Source: Miltoncostaea sp050249835 (GTDB lineage Bacteria; Actinomycetota; Thermoleophilia; Miltoncostaeales; Miltoncostaeaceae). From it: 64,000 nucleotides of DNA. Under the pieces are notes generated by a model. That model made no database searches. It saw nothing but the letters and a program-made list of their open reading frames with translations, and had not been told where the DNA came from. Position 1 is the stretch's first letter, and each line of letters starts with the position of its first letter. Positions 26,816 through 35,141 of the stretch are shown in pieces. The stretch is taken from positions 7,639 through 71,638 of the forward strand of contig JBFWPT010000013.1 of the NCBI GenBank assembly GCA_050249835.1. The letters run 5' to 3'. Position numbers and translations under genes: made by a program.

Positions 26816-28257
26816 GGATGCCGGTGCTCGGACTGCGCGCCCGGCTGGTCGCGGCCTTCGTCGGCATCGCGGCCCTCACCACGCTCGTCGCCTCGGTGCT
26901 CACCAGCCTGGGGCTTCACCACCAGTTCGATGCCTACCTCGCTCAGCGCACACAGGACGCTGCCGAGAGCTCTGCCGTCCTGGCCGATACGGCCTACGCG
27001 CGGTCGGGAGGATGGACGGAGCGGTCGCTCGATCTGCTGGCCCACGAACTCGTCCTGACCGGGTACGACTTCCGCCTGGTCGCCGAGGGACGGACCCTGT
27101 TCGACACGACGAAGCTCGAACAGGACGACGCGGACTTCCGGATGGTGGCCACCCGCCCCGTCCGCTCGCCCGACGGCGACAGGGTGGGAGAGCTGCAGCT
27201 CTTCGCCCTCGGGCCACGCGGCAACATGCCCGCCGATGACGCACTGCGATCGGAGCTGGATCGGGCTCACCTCATCGCGGCCGCCATCGCCGCGCTCGTC
27301 GCGATGATCGCCGGCCTCGTGGTGGCCGGACGCCTCGCCCGCCCGCTCCAGCGGCTGTCCGCCGCCGCGCGCACCCTCGGCGCCGGCGGCAGCGCTCCGA
27401 GCAGGGCGACGAGCGGCTCGCGAGAGGTCCGCGAGCTCGGGGATGCGCTCTCCGGGCTGTCGGAGGATCTCGGACGTCAGCAGAGGGCGCGTCGCCAGCT
27501 CGCCCAGGACCTCTCGCATGAGCTGCGCACCCCCTTGACCCTCGTGCAGAGCCGGATCGAGGCGATGCAGGACGGCGTGCTCCCGTTCGGCGACGATGGC
27601 TTGGCCGCACTGCACACCGAGACGCTTCGCCTCGGACGACTGATCGGTCAGATCGAACGTCTGGCGGAGGCCGAGGCACAGCCGTTGAGGATGGACAACG
27701 GGCCGATCTCGCTCGACGAGATCGCACGCGAGGCCCACTCGGCCCTGGCGGCGGCCTTCGAGATCCGGCCGATGACCCTTCAGCTCGACGCCCTCCCGAG
27801 TCGCGCGATCGGCGATCGCGACGCGGTCGCCCAGATCACCGCCAACCTGCTCTCGAACGCCCTCAAGTACGCACCGGAGGGGAGCGTGGTGCATTTGTCG
27901 ACGCGTAGCGAGGAGGGACGGGCGATGCTGTGCGTCCACGACGAGGGCACCGCGATCGCGCCGGGCGAGAGCGAGCGCCTCTTCCAGCGCTTCTACCGAG
28001 GCCCGGGTGCCGCGGAGACGAGCAGCGGCGCGGGTCTCGGGCTCACCATCGCCCGGGGACTGGCAGTTGCCCAGGGCGGAACGCTGGACGTCGAGGTCTC
28101 GGACGCGGGCACCCGTTTCGTCCTGACGCTGCCCGCCTCACCGCCGGGCTCGGGACGCCGCGGTCAGAGGGAACGGGCTACCGACGACGTCGGGGCGGCC
28201 GGATCAGTCGACCCAGCCGAGCCTGCGGCGGCCGCACGCTCGACGGAGCGACCTTGA
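26812..28257 (+). CDS. Membrane sensor histidine kinase
   Basis: The 481-aa kinase has two membrane helices (about 8-35 and 155-178) around a sensor region of about 120 residues, a HAMP linker, an H-box with H236 (DLSHELRTPLTL), an N-box (NLLSNALKYAPEG) and a G-box (GAGLGLTIARGLAV). It would phosphorylate the regulator encoded just before it. The sensor region shows no metal motif, so the signal is unknown. The tail is Ala/Arg-rich. It is coupled to the next small gene by TTGA. Confidence 0.9.
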   Translation: MRMPVLGLRARLVAAFVGIAALTTLVASVLTSLGLHHQFDAYLAQRTQDAAESSAVLADTAYARSGGWTERSLDLLAHELVLTGYDFRLVAEGRTLFDTTKLEQDDADFRMVATRPVRSPDGDRVGELQLFALGPRGNMPADDALRSELDRAHLIAAAIAALVAMIAGLVVAGRLARPLQRLSAAARTLGAGGSAPSRATSGSREVRELGDALSGLSEDLGRQQRARRQLAQDLSHELRTPLTLVQSRIEAMQDGVLPFGDDGLAALHTETLRLGRLIGQIERLAEAEAQPLRMDNGPISLDEIAREAHSALAAAFEIRPMTLQLDALPSRAIGDRDAVAQITANLLSNALKYAPEGSVVHLSTRSEEGRAMLCVHDEGTAIAPGESERLFQRFYRGPGAAETSSGAGLGLTIARGLAVAQGGTLDVEVSDAGTRFVLTLPASPPGSGRRGQRERATDDVGAAGSVDPAEPAAAARSTERP

Positions 28258-28637
28258 CCGGCGAGGGGGCCAGGGGGCGCGGACGTGCCGTCGGCATCAT
28301 CGCCGTGATCGCTGCGGTCCTCGTCGTCGCAGGCGTGCTGACGCTCCTCGCCATGGGCGACAGTGGTCAGGGGGCGGCCGCCATCGACCAGGTCGAGGAG
28401 GCCGTGGCGCCCGGGCTGCGCGACGCGGGGCGGCGCGTCGAGACCCAGGGGGGAACCCTGCGCGTGTCGTGGAGCTCGACCCCCTCACCGGGCGGAGGCG
28501 GTCACATCGTGATGGCGCGCCTCGCCGTGGAGCCGTCGGGCGGGGTCGGGACGGCGAGCTTCGGCGTCTCCGGTGACCGCGTGGTGGCCCAGAATCAGCT
28601 GGCCCGAAGTCTCCTGGAGTCCTCGGACCAGCCGTAG
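28254..28637 (+). CDS. Small membrane-anchored protein downstream of the kinase
   Basis: The 127-aa protein has one N-terminal helix (about 12-34) and an exported domain with beta-like segments (TQGGTLRVSWSSTPSP). It starts with TTG 28254 overlapping the kinase stop. Co-transcription suggests a role in sensing or as a target of the two-component system. I do not recognise a family. Confidence 0.6.
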   Translation: MTGEGARGRGRAVGIIAVIAAVLVVAGVLTLLAMGDSGQGAAAIDQVEEAVAPGLRDAGRRVETQGGTLRVSWSSTPSPGGGGHIVMARLAVEPSGGVGTASFGVSGDRVVAQNQLARSLLESSDQP

Positions 28638-28656
28638 ACGGGTCGGCGGGGCGGAT

Positions 28657-29652
28657 TCAGCTCGAGGCCACCCGGGGTCCGATCGTGACGACCGCACGGC
28701 GATCGAGGAGATCCCACATGGCGGTGAACCGGTCACGGGTCCAGACCTCGCGAGTGCCTTCCAACGGATTCACCACCAGGAGACGGCCGTCCTCGGTGAT
28801 GCCGTTGATGACGACGGTGTGCTCCCCGAAGTTGACCCTCACCCGGCGTCCCGCCGGCGAGGTCCACTCGCCGTAGGGTCCGTCCGACAACCCGATCCAG
28901 ACCATGACGGCGCGTCCGCCCCGAACCGTCCGAACGATCTCCCGAACCGATCCGCCGCTGAGATCCTGCAACGCGACGCCGAATCGGCCGGCGACGGCGA
29001 CGACGGGCCCTTGGAACACCCCGAAACCTCCGGCGACGCCCCCGCCCTCGGGACGACCCACGTAGCCCTCCTCCGGGTCTCCCCACACCCGGGAGGCCCC
29101 GTCCCCGATCGGGTCCGGCGTCCCGCTCACCGGGAACGCGGCCTGCAGAGTGAGCTGCGGCACCCGCCGTCCGACGGTCGCCATGAGGATCTCGAGCGCC
29201 GCGGATTCGCAGTTGTTGCGCAGTCTCTGCGCCACGACGGGGGCCGCGATCGTGGAGGCGACCGGTCGGGCGCGGATGGTGACGATGCCGGTCGGCGCAC
29301 GTCGGATGGCTCGGACCACCGCCGACCGATCGAGCGAGTAGGTCAGCCGCGCGCGCCCGTCAGTCACCTGCCACCGGGACGGCACCCGCTCCGCGAGGAG
29401 GCGCCGGAGCAGAGCCTCGTCGATCGCCGCGGCGCGGATCCCGGGGCCGAGATCGATGGATCGCCGCCCGGACCCGATCCGGACCTCGAGCAGCCGAGGC
29501 GCGAGGGAGGTTTCCGCCGCGGCGGGTTCGCCGGATCCCGGAGCGCCGAGCACTCGGGCCATCACGAGGGCGGTCGCGCCCGCCGCCAGGAGAATCGACG
29601 CGATGGCCACGATCCGACGTCGCCGGACGTCCCGGCGTCGCTGCGATCTCAT
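28657..29652 (-). CDS. C39-like cysteine peptidase, membrane-anchored
   Basis: The 331-aa protein has an N-terminal anchor (about 14-34), a spacer domain (about 45-130) and a C39_2 peptidase-like domain (about 135-330). The catalytic cysteine is in LRNNCESAALEIL (about residue 148) and the histidine in FGEHTVVINGI, followed by VVNPLEG. Such proteins cleave peptides or transpeptidate outside the cell. It is coupled by ATGA to the methyltransferase upstream. Confidence 0.78.
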   Translation of the reverse strand: MRSQRRRDVRRRRIVAIASILLAAGATALVMARVLGAPGSGEPAAAETSLAPRLLEVRIGSGRRSIDLGPGIRAAAIDEALLRRLLAERVPSRWQVTDGRARLTYSLDRSAVVRAIRRAPTGIVTIRARPVASTIAAPVVAQRLRNNCESAALEILMATVGRRVPQLTLQAAFPVSGTPDPIGDGASRVWGDPEEGYVGRPEGGGVAGGFGVFQGPVVAVAGRFGVALQDLSGGSVREIVRTVRGGRAVMVWIGLSDGPYGEWTSPAGRRVRVNFGEHTVVINGITEDGRLLVVNPLEGTREVWTRDRFTAMWDLLDRRAVVTIGPRVASS

Positions 29653-30401
29653 CCGTGCGCGATGGAGGGGCGCACCCCCTGCACGATCGCAGCCTCGGAG
29701 ACGACCGGCCGGGCCACGATGTCCTCGAAGCCCTCCTCCTCGAGGATCGCCTCCCACGCCCCCATCGAGAGCGGTCGCTCGGCGGTCCTCGCGGTGAACC
29801 GCCATGCGTTCTTCGCGATGCGCCACCACCCGCCCGGCCCACGCCGGGCGAGGACCAGGAGCTTCTCACGGATGATCGCGCGGTCCCGGGCGTCGCCGCC
29901 GCGGCCGAGCATCAGATCCCCGATCACGACGCGCCCGCCGGGACGGAGCCACACCGCGACCGAGGAGATCAGACGCCGCTTGTCCTCGTCGGCGAGGTGG
30001 TGCAGTGCGTAGTTCGACACAACGAGGTCGAAGCTCTCCGGCTCGAGCTCCAGGTGCTCGAGGGCGGCGACCCGTCCCGTGACGGTCCGCAGCCCCTCCC
30101 GGGCGACGTTGTCGCTCAGGAAGCCGATCATGGCCGGACTGATGTCGACCGCGACCACCTCCGCGCCGAGCCGAGCCAGCGGGATGGAGACCTGCCCGGA
30201 GCCGCAACCGAGGTCGAGCACCCGGTCGCCCGGGGCCGCGCGACAGACCTCGACGACGGCGCCCACCGTGGACGCCAGGCCCGGATTCGCCGCGGCCCCG
30301 ATGTTCCAGCTCTCGGCGCGCCGGGACCAGCGTCGGCGCTGAGCGGCGATCTGCGGGGCGATCGCCCTCGGGTCAGGGGCGGCGGACGACGGGAGCGGCA
30401 C
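29649..30401 (-). CDS. Class I SAM-dependent methyltransferase
   Basis: The enzyme has a Rossmann fold with motif I VLDLGCGSGQVSIP, an acidic VDIS loop and SFDLVVSNYALHHL, as in UbiE/COQ5-type methyltransferases. The substrate is unknown; neighbours suggest a lipid or quinone. ATG 30437 would give 262 aa, but it lies inside the direct repeat at 30425-30440 and upstream of an ATAGAA -10-like element. GTG 30401 (250 aa) just after that element is more likely, giving a leaderless message. It is coupled to the C39 peptidase. Confidence 0.8.
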   Translation of the reverse strand: MPLPSSAAPDPRAIAPQIAAQRRRWSRRAESWNIGAAANPGLASTVGAVVEVCRAAPGDRVLDLGCGSGQVSIPLARLGAEVVAVDISPAMIGFLSDNVAREGLRTVTGRVAALEHLELEPESFDLVVSNYALHHLADEDKRRLISSVAVWLRPGGRVVIGDLMLGRGGDARDRAIIREKLLVLARRGPGGWWRIAKNAWRFTARTAERPLSMGAWEAILEEEGFEDIVARPVVSEAAIVQGVRPSIAHG

Positions 30402-30409
30402 AGACGGAG

Positions 30410-30440
30410 TTCTATGCGCGATCGGTGACGTTCCCATGAC
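30410..30440 (-). promoter_or_regulatory. Promoter with GTCAT-N6-GTCAC repeat (minus strand)
   Basis: On the minus strand GTCAT (30440-30436) and GTCAC (30429-30425) have an 11-bp period, and ATAGAA (30415-30410) follows after 9 bp. GTG 30401 lies 8 bp further, suggesting a leaderless start. Confidence 0.5.
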
Positions 30441-30531
30441 GAACCATGCAGAAAGTCCGCCTGCGGATCCCGGGTGGATCCGGCCGGTCAGGCCGTCCCG
30501 TGTACCGTCGCGAGGATGGATCGGCTCTCGC

Positions 30532-31653
30532 ATGGCGCCCCCCCCCGCTGCTCACATGGCGTCGTCCTCCGCCAGCCCCTCCGCCAGCGCGCAAGGGCCT
30601 GGTGAGGCAGCGCCATCCGCGTCCGACGGCGGATCGCCGCACCCGGTGGTGCTCGCGCTCGCGATCGTCGTCGCCGTCACCGCCTGCGGCGTGATCCTCT
30701 GGAGACTCGACTGGACGGCGCTCTCGGCCTTCGACGGGACAGAGCCGTGGGTGCTCCTGCTCGTCGCCGCGCTCCTGCACCTGCTGACGCTACCCCTGAA
30801 GGCCGTCGCCTGGCGCACGACGCTGGCGGCGGAGCTCGCGGACCGCCCCATCCCGGTCCGCCTCGTCGTGGGCCCGGTGTCGGTGGGCGCGCTCTTCAAC
30901 ATCGTGCTGGTCGGAAGGATCGGGGAGGCCGCCCGGATACTGCTGATGCACTCCCGGCTGCGGGCGGGCGGCGGGGACGCGCCGCTCCCGGCGGTCGTCG
31001 GCAGCGCGGTGACCGAGAGCATCGTCTCGACGGTCGCGTGGGTCGCCATGGTGGCCGGCATCGGGCTCGTGCTGCCCCTGCCCCGAATCGTCTGGATCGT
31101 CGTCGCGGCGCTCGGGGTCGCCTGGATCGCCATCCTGCTCGCGGCCGCCCGCGGACGCGGCCCGGTCGCGACCGCCGCGTCCCGCCGAGGCGTGCTCGGC
31201 CGCGCGCTGGGTTCCGTGGGCCGCGTCTGGTCGTCGGTGGCGCACGGCCATCGGTCGCTCCGACGCCCCGCCGTGCTGGGGCCGCTCGTGATCGTCAGCG
31301 TCCTCGGGTGGGTGGCCCAGGGCGCGAGCGTCTACGCGATCCTCCACGCCTTCGACATCGCCGGCGGCTGGTCCGCCGCGGCGCTGGTGCTCGTGAGCAC
31401 CACGGTCGCCCAGACCGTGCCCCTGCTGCCCGGGAACGTCGGGGTCTACCAGGCCGCCGTCGCGCTGCCCCTGGTGACGACGTTCGGGACACCTGCCGCG
31501 ACGGCCGTCGCCGCCGGCATCGTCCTGCAGCTCGTGCAGTCCGCGCCGGTCGCGATCGCGGGAGCGGTCAGCCTCGCGCGGGGCGGGGAGGACGTGGGCC
31601 GCGTCTACCGCGCGGCGCGCAACCTGCGGGGCCCGTCCCCCCGGCCGGCATGA
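30532..31653 (+). CDS. LPG-synthase-like integral membrane protein (UPF0104/AglD-type)
   Basis: The 373-aa protein has about eight membrane helices. Motifs VGRIGEAARILLM and QTVPLLPGNVGVYQAAVALP are typical of the lysylphosphatidylglycerol synthase transmembrane family, whose members flip or transfer lipids. No soluble aminoacyl-transferase domain is present, so a lipid flippase role is more likely. It is coupled by ATGA to the PAP2-GT4 fusion, so the two probably act on one glycolipid. The start is uncertain (ATG 30532 or 30556). Confidence 0.75.
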   Translation: MAPPPAAHMASSSASPSASAQGPGEAAPSASDGGSPHPVVLALAIVVAVTACGVILWRLDWTALSAFDGTEPWVLLLVAALLHLLTLPLKAVAWRTTLAAELADRPIPVRLVVGPVSVGALFNIVLVGRIGEAARILLMHSRLRAGGGDAPLPAVVGSAVTESIVSTVAWVAMVAGIGLVLPLPRIVWIVVAALGVAWIAILLAAARGRGPVATAASRRGVLGRALGSVGRVWSSVAHGHRSLRRPAVLGPLVIVSVLGWVAQGASVYAILHAFDIAGGWSAAALVLVSTTVAQTVPLLPGNVGVYQAAVALPLVTTFGTPAATAVAAGIVLQLVQSAPVAIAGAVSLARGGEDVGRVYRAARNLRGPSPRPA

Positions 31654-33539
31654 GCGCGACCGCCCAGCGCATCGGGGCCAGCCCCCTCGCCTGGCGGCGC
31701 GAGGTGCTGCTCTTCGTCGGGGCCTACGTCGCCTACTCCCTCGCCCGCGGCGCGGCGACCGGAACGCTCGAGACGGCCGTCTCCAACGCCCGGCTGATCG
31801 TGGAGCTCCAAGCCGAGATCGGCATCGGCGTCGAGCGGGCGGTGCAAGAGCACCTGATCGGCCTGCCCGTGATGTGGGTGGTCAACCGGCTCTACCTGGT
31901 GGCCCAGTTCGCGGTCCTGCCCGCGGGGCTCATCTGGATCTATCGCCGGCGGCCCGCCCTCTATCCGCGGCTGCGGACGACCGTGCTCGCGACCTGGCTG
32001 ATCGCCCTGCCGGTGTACGTCCTCTTCCCGACTGCCCCACCGCGCCTCGCGGGCGTCGGGGTGCTCGACACCGTGAGCTCGCAGACCTCCTTCGCGCTCG
32101 ACTCTCCGCTCGTGATGGCGTTCTACAACCCCGTGGCCGCGGTGCCGAGCCTGCATGCGGGATTCGCCTTCGCCATCGGCCTCGGCATCGCCGCCGCGAC
32201 GAGGAGCCCGTGGCTCAAGGTGGCCTGGTTCGCCTGGGGGCCCGTGATCGCCGTCGTGGTGATCGCGACCGGCAACCACTTCGTCCTCGACATCGCCATC
32301 GGCATGGTGGCAGTGACGCTCGGCTACGGGGTCGCGCTCCTCCTCCACCGGCCCCTGGCGCCGGCGGCGATCGCGCCCGCGGCGCCGACCCCGACGTCGC
32401 TACGCGTCGCGCTCGTCTGCCCCTACGACTGGCAGCGCCCCGGCGGGGTGCGGACCCACGTGGCCGGCCTGGCGGCGGAGCTCCGCTCCCGCGGTCACCA
32501 CGTCGACGTCATCGCCGCCGGCCATCCGTCGGCGTCGGCGGCGGGGCTCGTGCTCGTGGGCGCGCCGACCCCCGTGCGCGCCAACGGCTCGGTCGCGCGC
32601 GTCGCGTTGGGGCCGGCCGCCTGGCGACGGACCCGCCGGGCGATCGCCGCGGGTGGGTACGACATCGTCCACGTGCACGAGCCGGCCGTGCCGCTCGTCG
32701 CGCGGGCGGCGGCCCGGTGGGGCGGCGGCCCCGTCGTCGCCACCTTTCACATGTACGACCCGAGGGCGCGCGCCTACCGGCTCCTGGGCCCGCTCGTGCG
32801 ACGGCCCCTCCGCGCGCTGGCGTCCGGGATCGCGGTCTCGGCCGCCGCGGGGGCCTGCGCCTCCCGGGTGTACCCCGTCGACGAAGTCATCCCGAACGGC
32901 GTGCGGATCCCGCGCGACGGCCGCCCGCACCGCGCGGTGCCCTCGAGGAGCATCCTGTTCGTGGGGCGGCACGAGCCCCGCAAGGGGCTGCCGGTCCTGC
33001 TCGACGCCTTCGCGCGCCTGCCGCAGGACGTCCGCCTCGACCTGGTGGGGGTCGAACCGGGCGAGATCGCGGGGGCGGCGTCGGCGGGCGACGCCAGCCG
33101 CATCGTCGCGCACGGCCGGGTCGACGACGCGCGCCTGCGGAGCCTGCTGCGTGACACCGACGTCCTCTGCGCGCCGTCGCTCGGCGGCGAGAGCTTCGGC
33201 CTGGTGCTCGCCGAGGCGATGGCCGAGGGCGTCCCGGTGGTCGCCTCCGAGATCCCCGGCTACCGGGAGGTGCTGCGCGCCTGCGGCCGGCTGGTGCCGC
33301 CGGGCGACGCCGGGGCGCTCGCGGTGGCCCTGCAGGAGATGCTCTCGGATGCGGAGCTCCGCGGCCGGGCTGGCGACGACGCGCGGCGCGCCGTGCGGCC
33401 CTTCGAGTGGGCGGCGGTCTGCGACCGGATCGAGGGGCACTACCGCCGTGCGCTGTCGACGCGGTTCGCCGCGGCTTCGGCCGGAGGAGCTCGCCCCTCG
33501 CGCGTCACGCCGGCGGCGGCGCGCGATAGCTCCACGTGA
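31650..33539 (+). CDS. Fusion of PAP2-type phosphotransferase and GT4 glycosyltransferase
   Basis: The 629-aa fusion starts with a six-helix PAP2_3 (AUR1/inositol-phosphotransferase-like) domain (about 1-235) carrying AVPSLHAGF (about 164-172) and GNHFVLDIAIG (about 208-218). From about residue 250 a GT-B family 4 glycosyltransferase follows: CPYDWQRPGGVRTHV, donor-site FVGRHEPRKGLPVLLDAF and ESFGLVLAEAMAEG. The GT4 part resembles PimA-type mannosyltransferases. One polypeptide could make a phospholipid head group and glycosylate it. It overlaps the upstream membrane gene and the convergent VanW gene (35 bp). Confidence 0.85.
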   Translation: MSATAQRIGASPLAWRREVLLFVGAYVAYSLARGAATGTLETAVSNARLIVELQAEIGIGVERAVQEHLIGLPVMWVVNRLYLVAQFAVLPAGLIWIYRRRPALYPRLRTTVLATWLIALPVYVLFPTAPPRLAGVGVLDTVSSQTSFALDSPLVMAFYNPVAAVPSLHAGFAFAIGLGIAAATRSPWLKVAWFAWGPVIAVVVIATGNHFVLDIAIGMVAVTLGYGVALLLHRPLAPAAIAPAAPTPTSLRVALVCPYDWQRPGGVRTHVAGLAAELRSRGHHVDVIAAGHPSASAAGLVLVGAPTPVRANGSVARVALGPAAWRRTRRAIAAGGYDIVHVHEPAVPLVARAAARWGGGPVVATFHMYDPRARAYRLLGPLVRRPLRALASGIAVSAAAGACASRVYPVDEVIPNGVRIPRDGRPHRAVPSRSILFVGRHEPRKGLPVLLDAFARLPQDVRLDLVGVEPGEIAGAASAGDASRIVAHGRVDDARLRSLLRDTDVLCAPSLGGESFGLVLAEAMAEGVPVVASEIPGYREVLRACGRLVPPGDAGALAVALQEMLSDAELRGRAGDDARRAVRPFEWAAVCDRIEGHYRRALSTRFAAASAGGARPSRVTPAAARDSST

Positions 33540-35121
33540 ACCGCTCGTCCCTCGCTGATCCCGGGCGGCGCTGGACCCGCCGCGTGTAGACGATCGGAAA
33601 CGCCGAGCCCTCGATCGCCGTTCCGATCGTCTCGGTCGTCACGCGGCGCCCGAGTCGCGAGGAGAAGAGACGCACGGTGATCCCGTCCCGCGCGGCGATC
33701 ACGCTGACGAGGACGGCCGCCGGCCAGTCGTTGCGCACCACCAGCTCGGGCCCGCCCCAGGAGATCGTCGCCTCGCGGCCGGGTGGGTAGCGGGTGATCC
33801 AGAACTCGTGTGGCGTGTGGGTCACGATGCGCAGACCGGCGAAGAAGGCGGCGTTGAAGAATGTGGTGGCGACCTGGCTGACTCCACCGCCGACGGCGTC
33901 CTCGAGCCGCCCGGCGTTGATCTGCGGCGCAGGGACGAAGCCGCGGTCACGGGTGCGCTCGCCGAGCGCCTCGTTCAGCGAGAAGGTGCCCCCCGCGGGG
34001 ATGATGTCGCCATCGAGGATGGAAGCCGCGCGGGCGATGTTGACGACCCGCGGCTGACAGCAGGCGTAGGGCGTCGTGAACTCGCCGACCACCTCCCGGA
34101 TACGGAGCGCGCGGGCCTCACGGCTCGTGAGGCGGGGCTCGACCGCCGCGGTGCGCAGCCGCACCGGATAAGTCCCCCGACGGCCCACGATCGAGCGCGC
34201 AACGGCCGCTCCGTCGATGACCCGCCCCGGGACGGCGTCGACGATCTCGACCCTGCGGGATCGCACGCGGAAGCGGGCCGACCGCGGCGCCCGTTCGACG
34301 ACGGACAACCGGTCGAGGAGCAGGCGCCTCAACCCCCTCGGATCGAGGCGCGGCAGGAGGCGGGCGCCCTCGGCCCGGAACCGCAGCAGCTCCAGAAGAT
34401 CCCGTCGCCCGATGCGTGCCGCGCGACGGCCGGCTGCCACCACGACCGGGGACCGGGTGATCCACACCGCCTGGGAGCGGGCGACGGCCGCCTGCGCATC
34501 CGAGATCCGGGGCGCGACGGGATCGACGGGGAGGGCCAGCCGGTCCGGCATCTCGGCGAGCCGCCCCACCAGCTCCGAGCGGTCCACGGCCCGTCCCGGC
34601 ACCGCCTGCCGCAGGACGAACCGCCCATCGCGCACCCGGACCGACGCCGATCGGGGCGGGACGTCGAAGCGCCGTGCGAGCCGGAGCGCCAGTCGTCCGG
34701 CCTGCTCCTGATCGACGCGGAACGTCAGGCGCACGTCCCGCCCGCCGCCCAGACCCACCTCCCTGCGCAGGCGCTGGACGAGCGAAGCGCGCCGCGCGGC
34801 GTCCGCGATCGCCCGGCCGAGTCGGGGCTCGGGCCGCAGACTCGCCACGGCGACGGGAGGGAGCACCGGCTCGCCGGCGGGCGTCGTCAGCAGGATCTCG
34901 GCCCCGGGCGCGGGAAGGCGGGCGCGCAGCACGCGCTCCGCCTCCGCGGGCGTGAGTCCCCCGACCGCGACGCCCCCGATCGAGACGCCCGCGGGCACGA
35001 CGCCCGGATCCGGCTGCATCACCCGCGCCGTGACGACGGCTGCGCTAATCACCGCCAGCACGGAGGCGCCGGTGATCGCGGCGAGGACGTCACTGGGAAC
35101 CGCCCGGAGGCGCTCCCGCAT
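33505..35121 (-). CDS. VanW-family protein with peptidoglycan-binding repeats
   Basis: The 538-aa protein has an N-terminal anchor (about 12-35), two PG_binding_4-like regions (about 45-330) and a VanW domain (about 370-500) with FTTPYACCQPRVVNI, GGTFSLNEALGER and GGGVSQVATTFFNA. VanW proteins act at the cell wall; their chemistry is not settled. It is the last gene of an envelope operon behind PBP2. ATG 35121 fits the membrane anchor. The 3' end overlaps the GT4 gene by 35 bp. Confidence 0.85.
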   Translation of the reverse strand: MRERLRAVPSDVLAAITGASVLAVISAAVVTARVMQPDPGVVPAGVSIGGVAVGGLTPAEAERVLRARLPAPGAEILLTTPAGEPVLPPVAVASLRPEPRLGRAIADAARRASLVQRLRREVGLGGGRDVRLTFRVDQEQAGRLALRLARRFDVPPRSASVRVRDGRFVLRQAVPGRAVDRSELVGRLAEMPDRLALPVDPVAPRISDAQAAVARSQAVWITRSPVVVAAGRRAARIGRRDLLELLRFRAEGARLLPRLDPRGLRRLLLDRLSVVERAPRSARFRVRSRRVEIVDAVPGRVIDGAAVARSIVGRRGTYPVRLRTAAVEPRLTSREARALRIREVVGEFTTPYACCQPRVVNIARAASILDGDIIPAGGTFSLNEALGERTRDRGFVPAPQINAGRLEDAVGGGVSQVATTFFNAAFFAGLRIVTHTPHEFWITRYPPGREATISWGGPELVVRNDWPAAVLVSVIAARDGITVRLFSSRLGRRVTTETIGTAIEGSAFPIVYTRRVQRRPGSARDERFTWSYRAPPPA

Positions 35122-35141
35122 CCGATGGGGCTTCGTCGCGG

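Noticed and set aside
31605..32348. Minus-strand frame opposite the PAP2-GT4 gene
   Set aside because: Composition is His/Arg/Gly noise; the plus strand has full catalytic motifs.
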